A stretch of 64,000 nt of DNA from Streptomyces sp. CB03234 (lineage in GTDB: Bacteria > Actinomycetota > Actinomycetes > Streptomycetales > Streptomycetaceae), in assembly GCF_001905885.1 (NCBI RefSeq), contig NZ_LIYH01000003.1:310001-374000 (forward strand), written 5' to 3'. Shown piece after piece: positions 1 through 8,400 of this stretch; position 1 is the first letter of the stretch, and each line of letters opens with the position of its first letter. Below the pieces are notes generated by a model that had not been told where the DNA came from, did no database searches, and saw only the letters and a program-made list of their open reading frames with translations. The position numbers were made by a program, and so were the translations under genes.

Positions 1-797
1 ACGGTCGCCTCGGCGTTCCAGGGCGCGAAGAGGTTCGACCAGGCGTGCTTGGCCCATCCGGGTGAGGAGATGTTGAGGTGGACGTCGCCCGGCTTGAGGC
101 CGATCCAGTACATCGTCGACAGGTGGCCGATGGGGTATGAGGTGTGGGTGTGCTCGACGAGCTTGGGGCGGGCGGTGGTGCCGGAGGTGAAGTACAGCAT
201 CAGCGGGTCGTCGGCCCGGGTCTCCCCCGTCGGCTCGAACGGCCCGCAGGCCCCGTAGGCGTCCTCGTACGCGATCCAGTGCGGGACACGGGCGCCGACC
301 GCGATCGGGGTGTAGTCCCCCGGCACGTCGTCGAACTTCGGCGTGTCCTCGGCGCGCACGATCACATGACGGGCCCGGCCGCGCTCGATGCGGTCGGCGA
401 GGTCGGCGGGGCCGAGCAGCGGGGTCGCGGGGATGACGACGGCGCGCAGTTTCATCGCGGCGAGGGCGGTCTCCCACAGTTCGACCTGGTTGCCGAGCAT
501 GACCACGATCCGGTCCCCGGGGCGGACGCCCAGCCCCCGCAGCCAGTTTGCGACCCGGTCGGAGCGGTCGGACAGCTCGGCGAAGGAGAGACGGGTCCGG
601 GTGCCGTCCTCCTCGACGATGTGCAGCGCCGTCGCGTCGTTGCCCGCCGCGATGACGTCGAACCAGTCGAGCGCCCAGTTGAACCGGGCGGGCCGGGGCC
701 AGGTGAAGCCGTCGTACGCCCTCTCGTAGTCCTCCCGGTGCCGCAGCAGGAAGTCCCGGGCCGCCCGGAACTCCTCGGTCGCGCCGCTTTCCGCCAT
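1..797 (-). CDS. AMP-dependent acyl-CoA synthetase, N-terminal part (3' end beyond the window)
   Basis: Only the first ~265 residues lie in the window; the frame stays open to base 1. The protein belongs to the ANL (acyl/acetyl-CoA synthetase) superfamily. The core phosphate-binding motif YFTSGTTARPK is present, preceded by LSFAELSDRSDRVANWL and RPGDRIVVMLGN, which are typical of the N-terminal subdomain of medium-chain acyl- or benzoate-CoA-ligase-like enzymes. Such enzymes adenylate a carboxylic acid with ATP and transfer it to CoA. The ATG at 795-797 is chosen because GAGGAGG sits just upstream on the minus strand. The acyl-binding pocket and the C-terminal catalytic lysine are outside the window, so the substrate cannot be assigned. 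Confidence 0.9.
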   Translation of the reverse strand, partial: MAESGATEEFRAARDFLLRHREDYERAYDGFTWPRPARFNWALDWFDVIAAGNDATALHIVEEDGTRTRLSFAELSDRSDRVANWLRGLGVRPGDRIVVMLGNQVELWETALAAMKLRAVVIPATPLLGPADLADRIERGRARHVIVRAEDTPKFDDVPGDYTPIAVGARVPHWIAYEDAYGACGPFEPTGETRADDPLMLYFTSGTTARPKLVEHTHTSYPIGHLSTMYWIGLKPGDVHLNISSPGWAKHAWSNLFAPWNAEAT

Positions 798-957
798 GTG
801 TCCTCCTCGTTGCCGCGCAGTGCGGGACCGGTCGCCGCCATCGTGTGAGCGGCGCCCAGGTCTCCCTACCCCCGGACGGGGGCGAAGGAGCGGGTACGCG
901 CGGCCCTGTTGTCCTGACCCTCGCGGTGCTCGGCTCGCGGTGCCTAGGGTGAGGGCC

Positions 958-1605
958 ATGGTGTCCACAGACCGCGTGCCGGCCTTCGCGGCCATGTCGC
1001 TGCTCGTGATCGTGATCCCTGGCCCGAGCGTGCTGTTCGTGATCGGCCGCGCCCTCGCGCACGGCCGCCGGACGGCGATGGCGACGGTGCTGGGCAATGT
1101 CGTCGGCTCGTACGTCCTGGTGGTGGCCGTGGCCCTCGGGGTCGGGGCGGCGGTCGAACGGTCGGTGGTCGTGTTCATGGCGGTGAAGCTGGCGGGTGCG
1201 GCGTATCTGGTCTTCCTCGGGGTGCAGGCGTTCCGGCACCGCAAGGAGATGAAGGCGGCCATGCTGAACGCGCCTCCGCCGGCCGCGTCGCGCGGTGACC
1301 TGCGCACTCTGCTGGACGGCGTCGTGGTGGGCGTCACGAACCCGAAGGGCATCGTCTTCTTCGCGGCTGTACTGCCCCAGTTCGTGGACCACGCGGCCGG
1401 TCAGGTGGCGGTCCAGATGCTGCTGCTGGGCCTGGTCCCCATCTGCATCGGCCTGGTCACCGACACCCTGTGGGGCCTGGGCGCGGCGGCGGCCCGCAAC
1501 TGGTTCGCCCGCTCGGACCGCCGCCTGTCGATGGTGGGCGGGGCGGGCGGTTTCGCGATGATCGGCCTGGGCGTGACGGTGGCGGCGACGGGACGCGCGG
1601 ACTAG
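958..1605 (+). CDS. LysE/RhtB family amino-acid exporter
   Basis: A 215-residue integral membrane protein of the LysE superfamily, which exports amino acids such as lysine, homoserine or threonine across the cytoplasmic membrane. The family signature is near the N-terminus (VIVIPGPSVLFVIGRALAHG, matching PGPxxxxxxxxxxxxGRRxG), and NPKGIVFFAAVLPQFV matches the second conserved block (NPK...FF...PQF). About six hydrophobic segments are visible and the length is typical. The frame extends upstream to 796, but the ATG at 958 starts the family-like sequence, so it was chosen. The 3' end overlaps the convergent AlkZ-like gene by 4 bases. The exported substrate is not determinable from sequence. Confidence 0.88.
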   Translation: MVSTDRVPAFAAMSLLVIVIPGPSVLFVIGRALAHGRRTAMATVLGNVVGSYVLVVAVALGVGAAVERSVVVFMAVKLAGAAYLVFLGVQAFRHRKEMKAAMLNAPPPAASRGDLRTLLDGVVVGVTNPKGIVFFAAVLPQFVDHAAGQVAVQMLLLGLVPICIGLVTDTLWGLGAAAARNWFARSDRRLSMVGGAGGFAMIGLGVTVAATGRAD

Positions 1606-2720
1606 AACGTACCGAACCGCACCTCGCACGCCTTCTGCGGGACCATCGCCGTCATCGTCCGCCCCGCCTCCTCCGCCAGGGCGGCGCGCTGCTCATGGGT
1701 GAGCTCCCCGAACGGCTGCACCGTCACGGTCGCCGTGTCCTTCGTCTCCTCCAGGCGCCAGATGCCCGCGAGGAACCCGTCGACGAGGAAGGTGCGGTAC
1801 GCCTGGTTGCCCTTCCAGGTGCGGTCCTTGTACTCCTTCGGTACGACGCGGGTGCGGTCGGCGTGCGAGAGCAGCAGGTTGTCGAACTCGGGCAGGAAGC
1901 GCGGCGGTGCCGGGGTGTCCGGGTCGGGGCGGGGTGCGTCGGGCAGGTCGAAGAGTTCGGTGCCGTACGCGTCCTGGAAGGTGAGGAGCCGGGGCCTCAG
2001 CCGTTCGAAGGCGTCGCGCAGCCGGGTCAGGCCCGACCAGGTCTGCATGTCCTTGACGGAGGCCGGGCCGAAGGCGGCGAGGTAGCGCAGCACGGCCTCG
2101 TCCGGGGTGGCCGGCTCGGCGGGCCCGCCCAGCCACACCTCGGCGGTGGTGAGGGCCACCTGGCCGCTGCGTCCCCACAGGCCGCGCGGGGTGACCTGGA
2201 CCAGCGGCAGCAGGCAGCGGGCGGCGACGGTCAGGGCGAGCGGATCGGCGTCCGGCCACTCTTTCAGCAGCGCCTCGCGGATCTCCTTCGGCGTACGGGG
2301 CCGCTCCTCCACCAGGTCGCGGCTGATGGCCATGAGCCGCTCCAGGTCCACCCCGACCAGTCCCTTGCGGAAGACGCCGACCTCCCGGTCGCGCGCGGCC
2401 TGGACGAACGGGCGCAGGGCCAGGACGTCGTCGGCGGTGTGGGTGTGGATGGTGGACCGCATGGTGACGATCCGGGCCACCTCGCGGGCCTCCATCAGCG
2501 CGGACAGCTCCTCGGGGCGGAAGCCTTCGAGGCGGGCGGCGAGGGCGTAGTAGGGCGGCTTGGTGTTCTGGGCCTGGAGGCCGACGAGGTGGGAGACGGC
2601 GTGCTTCGCCGGCATGGGGGTACGACGCAGCAGGAGCTGCCGTGCCAGGGTGGCGCGGTTGAGGGCGCGGGCGGAGAGCACGGGCTTCTTCTGGGAGACC
2701 ATGCTCGGCACGTTACGCAC
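1602..2720 (-). CDS. HTH_42 (AlkZ-like) winged-helix DNA-binding protein, possible DNA glycosylase
   Basis: A 372-residue protein of the winged-helix HTH_42 family, which includes AlkZ, the azinomycin-resistance glycosylase that unhooks interstrand crosslinks, and YcaQ/AlkX. LVGLQAQNTKPPYYALAARL contains Q-A-Q (about residues 49-51), matching the QxQ catalytic motif of the AlkZ branch rather than the QxD of the YcaQ branch. Other family blocks seen are TMRSTIHTHTADD and the C-terminal DGFLAGIWRLE. A crosslink-repair or self-resistance role is inferred from the family. Starts are GTG at 2720 or ATG at 2702; neither has a clear Shine-Dalgarno sequence. The gene is convergent with the LysE exporter. 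Confidence 0.82.
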   Translation of the reverse strand: MRNVPSMVSQKKPVLSARALNRATLARQLLLRRTPMPAKHAVSHLVGLQAQNTKPPYYALAARLEGFRPEELSALMEAREVARIVTMRSTIHTHTADDVLALRPFVQAARDREVGVFRKGLVGVDLERLMAISRDLVEERPRTPKEIREALLKEWPDADPLALTVAARCLLPLVQVTPRGLWGRSGQVALTTAEVWLGGPAEPATPDEAVLRYLAAFGPASVKDMQTWSGLTRLRDAFERLRPRLLTFQDAYGTELFDLPDAPRPDPDTPAPPRFLPEFDNLLLSHADRTRVVPKEYKDRTWKGNQAYRTFLVDGFLAGIWRLEETKDTATVTVQPFGELTHEQRAALAEEAGRTMTAMVPQKACEVRFGTF

Positions 2721-2817
2721 CCTTGGGGACAGGTGTTGTCCTCAATACGATCCGGTGCCCCTGCAATGCCGGGGCAAACCGGGACGTATATGGTTCGACC
2801 CGGGAGGTGAGACCCGT

Positions 2818-3945
2818 ATGACCCTGCCCTCGAAGAAGCCGAACTGGCGCCGGCGCTCCACGGCCCCGGCGCCCGCCGCCGAACAGGCACCGTCCGTCGC
2901 GCCCGTTGCCCCGTCCCCCGACCGGGGCAGTGTGGTCCAGGCGTCCCTCTACCGGGACGGCCGCAAGGTCTCCTCCCCCGGCACGCTCGCCGATACCTTC
3001 CGCCAGTTGCGCGAGGAGCCGGACGGCATGGCCTGGATAGGGCTCCATCGCCCCTCGGAGGCGGAACTCCTCTCTCTGGCAGCCGAGTTCGACCTCCACG
3101 AGCTGGCCGTCGAGGACGCCATGGAGGCCCACCAGCGCCCGAAGCTGGAACGGTACGGCGACACCCTCTTCGTCGTGCTGCGCGCCGCCCGCTACCTCGA
3201 CGCCCAGGAGGAGGTCGACTTCGGCGAGCTCCACGTCTTCCTCGGCGCGGACTTCCTCATCACGGTCCGGCACGGCGCGGCCCCCGACCTCTCCGCCGTA
3301 CGCCGCCGCATGGAGGAGACCCCCGAACTCCTGGCCCTCGGCCCGGAAGCGGTGCTGTACGCCATCCTCGACGCGGTCGTCGACGGCTACGCCCCGGTGG
3401 TGGCGGGCGTACAGAACGACATCGACGAGATCGAGACGGAGGTCTTCCGGGGCGACCCGGAGGTGTCCCGCCGCATCTACGAACTCTCCCGCGAAATGGT
3501 CGAGTTCCAGCGCGCCACCCGCCCCCTGGTCGGCATGCTCCACGGGCTGATGGCCGGCTTCGCCAAGTACGGCACGGACGAGGAACTTCAGCGCCACCTG
3601 AGGGACGTCGCCGACCACGTCACCCACACCAGCGAACGCGTGGACGGCTTCCGCCAGGCCCTCACCGAAATCCTCACGGTCAACGCGACCCTTGTCACCC
3701 AACAACAGAACGCGGAGATGCGGGCGCTGGCGGAGGCGGGCTTCGCCCAGAACGAGGAGATCAAGAAGATCTCGTCCTGGGCGGCCATTCTCTTCGCACC
3801 CACACTGGTCGGCACGATCTACGGCATGAACTTCGACCACATGCCGGAGCTGCACTGGGTGTACGGATATCCGTTCGCGATGGTGCTGATGGCGGTGGTG
3901 TGTACGAGCCTGTACGTGGTCTTCAAGAGGCGGGACTGGCTATAG
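2818..3945 (+). CDS. corA: CorA family magnesium/cobalt transporter
   Basis: A 375-residue CorA-type divalent cation channel. CorA proteins are pentamers with a large cytoplasmic N-terminal domain and two C-terminal membrane helices. The signature YGMNF, which follows the first transmembrane helix, is present in GTIYGMNFDHMPELHW, followed by a second hydrophobic helix and the positively charged tail FKRRDWL. The first ~40 residues are Pro/Ala-rich. The ATG at 2818 is preceded by GGGAGGTGAG, so this start was preferred over the longer upstream frame. The last 129 bases recur, about 91% identical, at 15408-15536, bracketing the RHS segment. Confidence 0.93.
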   Translation: MTLPSKKPNWRRRSTAPAPAAEQAPSVAPVAPSPDRGSVVQASLYRDGRKVSSPGTLADTFRQLREEPDGMAWIGLHRPSEAELLSLAAEFDLHELAVEDAMEAHQRPKLERYGDTLFVVLRAARYLDAQEEVDFGELHVFLGADFLITVRHGAAPDLSAVRRRMEETPELLALGPEAVLYAILDAVVDGYAPVVAGVQNDIDEIETEVFRGDPEVSRRIYELSREMVEFQRATRPLVGMLHGLMAGFAKYGTDEELQRHLRDVADHVTHTSERVDGFRQALTEILTVNATLVTQQQNAEMRALAEAGFAQNEEIKKISSWAAILFAPTLVGTIYGMNFDHMPELHWVYGYPFAMVLMAVVCTSLYVVFKRRDWL

Positions 3946-4149
3946 AAATGGGGCTGGAAGCACCAATCGGATTCGCATCAGCGAACGCTACGGAACGGCC
4001 GTTCTGGCCCTCTGGGGAGAGTCTGGGGAGAATGCGCCGCGCGGCCGCCCCAGTCGCTCCTCTCGCGCCGACCTTGTTCCACGTCTACGGGCGCAGCCGC
4101 CCTCATCGGCGCATAGCTACGCAATGCAACGACAGGTGAAAGCCGAAAA

Positions 4150-4174
4150 GGTCCGCCGACTCCGTCGGCGGACC
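4150..4174. terminator. Hairpin terminator between corA and the signal-peptidase-like gene
   Basis: GGTCCGCCGAC, loop TCC, GTCGGCGGACC: a perfect 11-bp stem in the 266-bp gap between two convergent genes. It can serve either strand. The rest of the gap (3946-4211) shows nothing else I can support. Confidence 0.7.
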
Positions 4175-4211
4175 CTCACGCAAGATCCAGGCCAAGCCAC
4201 GGACCATGTCG

Positions 4212-4895
4212 TTACCACCGCGCCAGGGAACGCTGTCTGGTCACGTACCCCCGGATTCCCAAGCCGGTCCCGACCAGTGTGAGCAGGGCTCCGGAGGCCG
4301 CCAGTGCCGACAGCACCAGCGGCACGGCCCGTTCGGCTCGGACACGACCGAGCACATCGGAGGCCGCGATGCTGCCCGACTGCTCTTCGAGGAAGTAGCG
4401 CGAGTCATTCGCGTTGGGCCGGTTGTCGCCAAGAAGGAACAGCCGCCCGTCCGGCACGGTCACCGCGTACGGTGCGCCTGTAGTGCCGGAGTTGTCGCGC
4501 GTCACGTACGGTTCGTCGATCTGCTTGCCGTTCACCACGACCCGCGTACCGTCGGTGGACTCCACGCGGTCTCCGCCCAGGCCGATCACGCGCTGTAGGG
4601 CCGGTGCGTCCCCATAGCGGCCCGGCACGCTGACGAGGACGACGTCGCCTCGGCGTATTTCGCCTGCGTCGACCCGCTCTATGGCCAGCCGCTCGCCCGG
4701 ACGGTAGGTGGGCTGCATCGCGTCGCCTGCGACGGTGATCTGTTCCCGGTCCAGGTCACCGGTGGCCCCGATTCCTCCCATGGCTCCCAGCAACAGCACC
4801 AACCCCAGCGGGACCAGCACCCAGGCGGCGACTCCGAGTACACGGCCCGCACGTTCCGACGGCACCAACACCCCTCCCTGTCTGTCTCTGCTCAA
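4212..4895 (-). CDS. S26 signal-peptidase-like protein lacking both catalytic residues
   Basis: A 227-residue protein with the fold signatures of type I signal peptidase: a membrane anchor (about residues 20-42), the box containing the nucleophile, the RGDVVLV box, a lysine-box region, and the C-terminal LGDNRPNANDSR box, then an extra hydrophobic segment (about 191-212). In active enzymes the nucleophile lies in a S-M-x-P-T motif. Here it reads GDAMQPTY, with Ala59 (codon GCG) in place of Ser. The general-base lysine of the K-R-V-I-G motif is Gln101 (ALQRVIGLGGD, codon CAG). The protein should therefore be proteolytically dead by the Ser/Lys mechanism. The start overlaps the SUKH gene by 4 bases, so the two are translationally coupled downstream of the RHS toxin. 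Its role is unknown: a chaperone, a binding protein or a second immunity factor are possibilities. Confidence 0.85.
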   Translation of the reverse strand: MSRDRQGGVLVPSERAGRVLGVAAWVLVPLGLVLLLGAMGGIGATGDLDREQITVAGDAMQPTYRPGERLAIERVDAGEIRRGDVVLVSVPGRYGDAPALQRVIGLGGDRVESTDGTRVVVNGKQIDEPYVTRDNSGTTGAPYAVTVPDGRLFLLGDNRPNANDSRYFLEEQSGSIAASDVLGRVRAERAVPLVLSALAASGALLTLVGTGLGIRGYVTRQRSLARW

Positions 4896-5404
4896 GTGCC
4901 GTCGACCGAGCGGCTCGGACGGAACGTCGGGTCAAGGCCGTACTCTGCGATACCGAAAGGCTTGAATTCCTTGTCCGCGAGGACCCGGTACAGGAATTCC
5001 GAGGTCGACATTTCATACCTGCACCACTCGCCGACATCCCCTCGCGCCAGAATGCAATATTCACCCGGACGCTGTGCGTCGATAAGCCAGCAGTACTGAT
5101 CAGACCATTCCGTCGAAGCCCAGGTGACAAAACCCTTGCCACCCGGCGCGTAAACCGGGTACGGATCACCGTCTCCACTTACGGAAAGGGTTGCCTGCCA
5201 CCGCATGAGGAGATTGAACATGGGACCTTCCATGTTCCCGAGAAAGGACACGGAATCACAGAACGTGCCTCCGCCAAAAGCTTCGCACAGCTCCTTGTAG
5301 TCGGCCGGCAGCGGAATTTGCAGCTCCCTCTCGGCCTCAGCCCAGTCGACAGAGTGCGCCGACGGCTCCCAGCCGGCGAAATCGATGACACGCTGCACCC
5401 ACAT
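4892..5404 (-). CDS. SMI1/KNR4 (SUKH) family probable immunity protein
   Basis: A 170-residue SUKH-superfamily protein. The family pattern is visible: an N-terminal W-containing helix, then the helix ending in LPADYKELCEAFGGGTF (the classic LP.DYK.. ...GGG turn), and later the CWLIDAQRPGEYCILARG strand pair with a W in the GEWCRYEMS segment. SUKH proteins are common immunity partners of polymorphic nuclease toxins. The position fits: it lies 83 bases downstream of the RHS toxin C-terminus on the same strand. The ATG at 5404 was chosen because AAAGGATT precedes it. The inference that it neutralises the adjacent nuclease is from context, not shown. Confidence 0.85.
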   Translation of the reverse strand: MWVQRVIDFAGWEPSAHSVDWAEAERELQIPLPADYKELCEAFGGGTFCDSVSFLGNMEGPMFNLLMRWQATLSVSGDGDPYPVYAPGGKGFVTWASTEWSDQYCWLIDAQRPGEYCILARGDVGEWCRYEMSTSEFLYRVLADKEFKPFGIAEYGLDPTFRPSRSVDGT

Positions 5405-5487
5405 AGAGAATCCTTTCGGAAGGGCGGGGTGCAGGCAGGCCTCGGGAATGATACCCGCCTGCACCCCTGGAGATCCAGCTTACCGAT

Positions 5488-8400
5488 CTAGGGCTGGAGC
5501 CCCGAAGGTGTATTCCAGATCGTAATGGGATCGGCTGGCACTTCCCCGGTATCCAGGTTCAGCCAGTTAATCGTCAGATAGTCGGGAGCGCCGTTCTTTC
5601 CGGTGTAGTGAGCGGTCACCTCGTAGTAGACCGTCTGCCCAGCGTTCACCATCTTGGCGATCTTGTCCTCTTCCGACCTCATCTGAACCTGATTGGGCGT
5701 AGCGTACAAGCTCACCAGGTTCCGCCGGTCTGTGCCGGTGCCACCGAGCTGATTGCCCAGCAGGTGGCCACGGTTCATGTCCTGACCCTCCACGAAACCA
5801 GGGGTCCAGGTTTCGGGGTATTTCCTCATGGGCCGCGGAACCGGGCTTCCCGCGATCATGGAGTCGGAATTGCCCATGGTCTGACCCTTGTAGTTGATCC
5901 AGCTGAAGTCGCCCTTGTTGAGGCAGGCCCGCACCCCCTGCGCCCGGTCGTACTTGTCGAGAGGCTGGTAGAACACCGAGCTCTCGTCATCCTCGCAGGA
6001 GTCCTGTGTGAACGGGAATCGTGATGCTCCCGGAACCCAGTCCCACTGCCCGTCGGGCTCCACGAGCCGGCCCTTGCTGAGGTCACCCGTGTAGTCGGAC
6101 TCGTACCCGTTGGGGGCCGTCTCGGTGTTCCATCCGACGCCGTCGAGGAAGACGTCGGCGGCGGTCTTCCAACCGCCCCCCACCTTCTTGACACCGCCGA
6201 CAGCGACATCCCCGATCGTGTCGAGAGCGTCGCCGCACCAGTCACAGCCGAAGATGTGGCCGTCCAGCTCGACGAAGCTGGTGGGGTTTCCGCCGGTGAA
6301 GGAGTACCGGTTTCCGGTGTACGGATCGGAACCGAGACCCATGTCCGCCAGGGCACCGTTGTACATGTCCCGGGTGGTGAACCGGTTGAGCCCGGGGTTG
6401 TAGTCCCGGAAACCCATGTCGTAGGTGCCGGAGTTGGCGTCCCACCGCTTCGCGTTGTAACGGTAGGGGTTGTACGCCTCCTTGGTCGGGTCGCCGGCGT
6501 CGGGCTTGTCGATACCGGTGAACTCGGACTCGTCGTCCGAGCCATAGGCCGTGTAGCCGTAGGTGGACTTGGAGTTGCCGTCCTTGTCGGTCAGCGTCTC
6601 GACGTCGGTGTGCGAGTTGTAGCCGTAGTAGCCGTCCTCGCCGGTGCCGTCGGTGTTGTGCTTGACCTGGGAGAGGCGCTCGCCCCACGGGCTGTACTGG
6701 TACGACTTCGTCAGTGCGCCGGCGACCTCCTCACCGAGCACCTCGGTCGACAGACCCAGGTAGGTGAAGTCGGTGGTCTTGCCGTCGGCCGTCTTGGACG
6801 CCGTACGGTCCAGCGGGTCGAAGGTGTACTTGGTGGACTTCAGCGTGCCCGCGTCGTCCATCTTCTGGGATTCGACGACGTGATCGAATCCGTCGTACAC
6901 CGAGCGTTCGATGACCTTGCCGCCACCGGTGACGGACTCCTGGCGACCGAACGGGTCGTAGTTGTACGTGGCCGTCGAGCCGCCCACCGTCGCGGAGACC
7001 AGCCGATTGCGGTCATAGGTGTACGTCGTGGACGTGCCCTTGACCGTCTGGCTGACGACGTTGGCGTTGTCGTCGTGGACGTACGTCTCGGTGCCCGCAC
7101 CGTTACCGGTCTTGACCGACTTGGCGAGCCGGTTCGCGGGGTCGTAGGTGTAGTCCGTGGTCGACTCGAGATAGGCCGAGTTGTTGTCGGCGTTCATCTT
7201 CTTCGCGATGTCCTGCGCCTTGTTCCCGTTGGGGTCGTAGGCGTAGGTGTGCGAGGAGACGAGCGTGCCGTTCGGCTTCTTCTCGACGGCCGTCTTGACC
7301 GCACCACTGAGGTAGTAGGTGTAGTCGACGGTGTTCTTGTTGTTCTTGGTCTCCTGGAGCTTCAGACCACGGTCGGTGTACGTGTACGAGGTCACCTTCG
7401 GCGAGCCGTCCGTGGACGACTTGCCGACCGAGACGGTCTTGACCAGATCCCGCAGATCGTAGGTGTACTTGGAGAACTGGTCCGGATGTGTGATCGTCTC
7501 CGGCTTGCCGTTGACGTCGTACGTGTACGACGTCGAGTTCTGCTCCGCCCCGGCGAGCGCTTCGGTGACCTTGGCGACCTGGTTGAGGCCGGTGTAGACG
7601 ACCGTGTAGGCGTCGATCCTGGCACCGGAGGAGGTGTCGTCGATCGAGGTCAGGTTGCCGTTGGCGTCGTAGGCGTAGGCGAAGGACCTCTTCTCGGAGT
7701 CCGTCTCGCCGGCCGTGTCACGCACCAGCCTCACGCCGTCGGCGACGACGATGCCGCCGCTGTTCTGCTCCAGCTTCAGCTTGGCGTCATTGCCCTGCTT
7801 GAGGCTGTACGAGCCGAGCGAGACCCAGGTGCCGGTGGCGGCGTTCTGGTCCTTCGTGACCGACGGGTGCGTGGTGGTGCCCTGCGACAGCGTGTACTTC
7901 GCCGTCGTGGCCGCGCCCGTCACCTTCGGGTACTTCACGTACGCGGTGTACGTGCCGTCCTTGGGGATGTTGAGCGTCCACGTGAAGGCATCCGTGCCCG
8001 TACCGGCCGTGTGCGTGCGGTGGTCGTAGCCGTGCTGCCCGGCGATGTCACCCTTCGCCCAGGTACCGGTCGAGGAGGTGTGCTGGCTGTCGGAGTTGTC
8101 CACCAGGACCACCGACTTGCCCACCGGCACACCGTCGTCCGCCTTGGACTTCAGCTTGCCGTCGGGGTAGTACGACCACGTCATGGTGCGGTCCGAGGAG
8201 CCGCCCGCCGAGGTGAGCGTGCGGGCCTTCTGCTGCCCGAGCTCGGTGTAGTCGTAGGTGGTGGCGATGTCCCACGGGTCGGTGGACTTCCTCGTCCAGC
8301 CGTTGTCGAAGTACTCGAAGACCGTGTCGTTGCGGACCGTCTGGCCCTCGGACGGCGGCAGCGACTTCTTCGCCACGCGGCCCACCGCGTCGTACACGGT

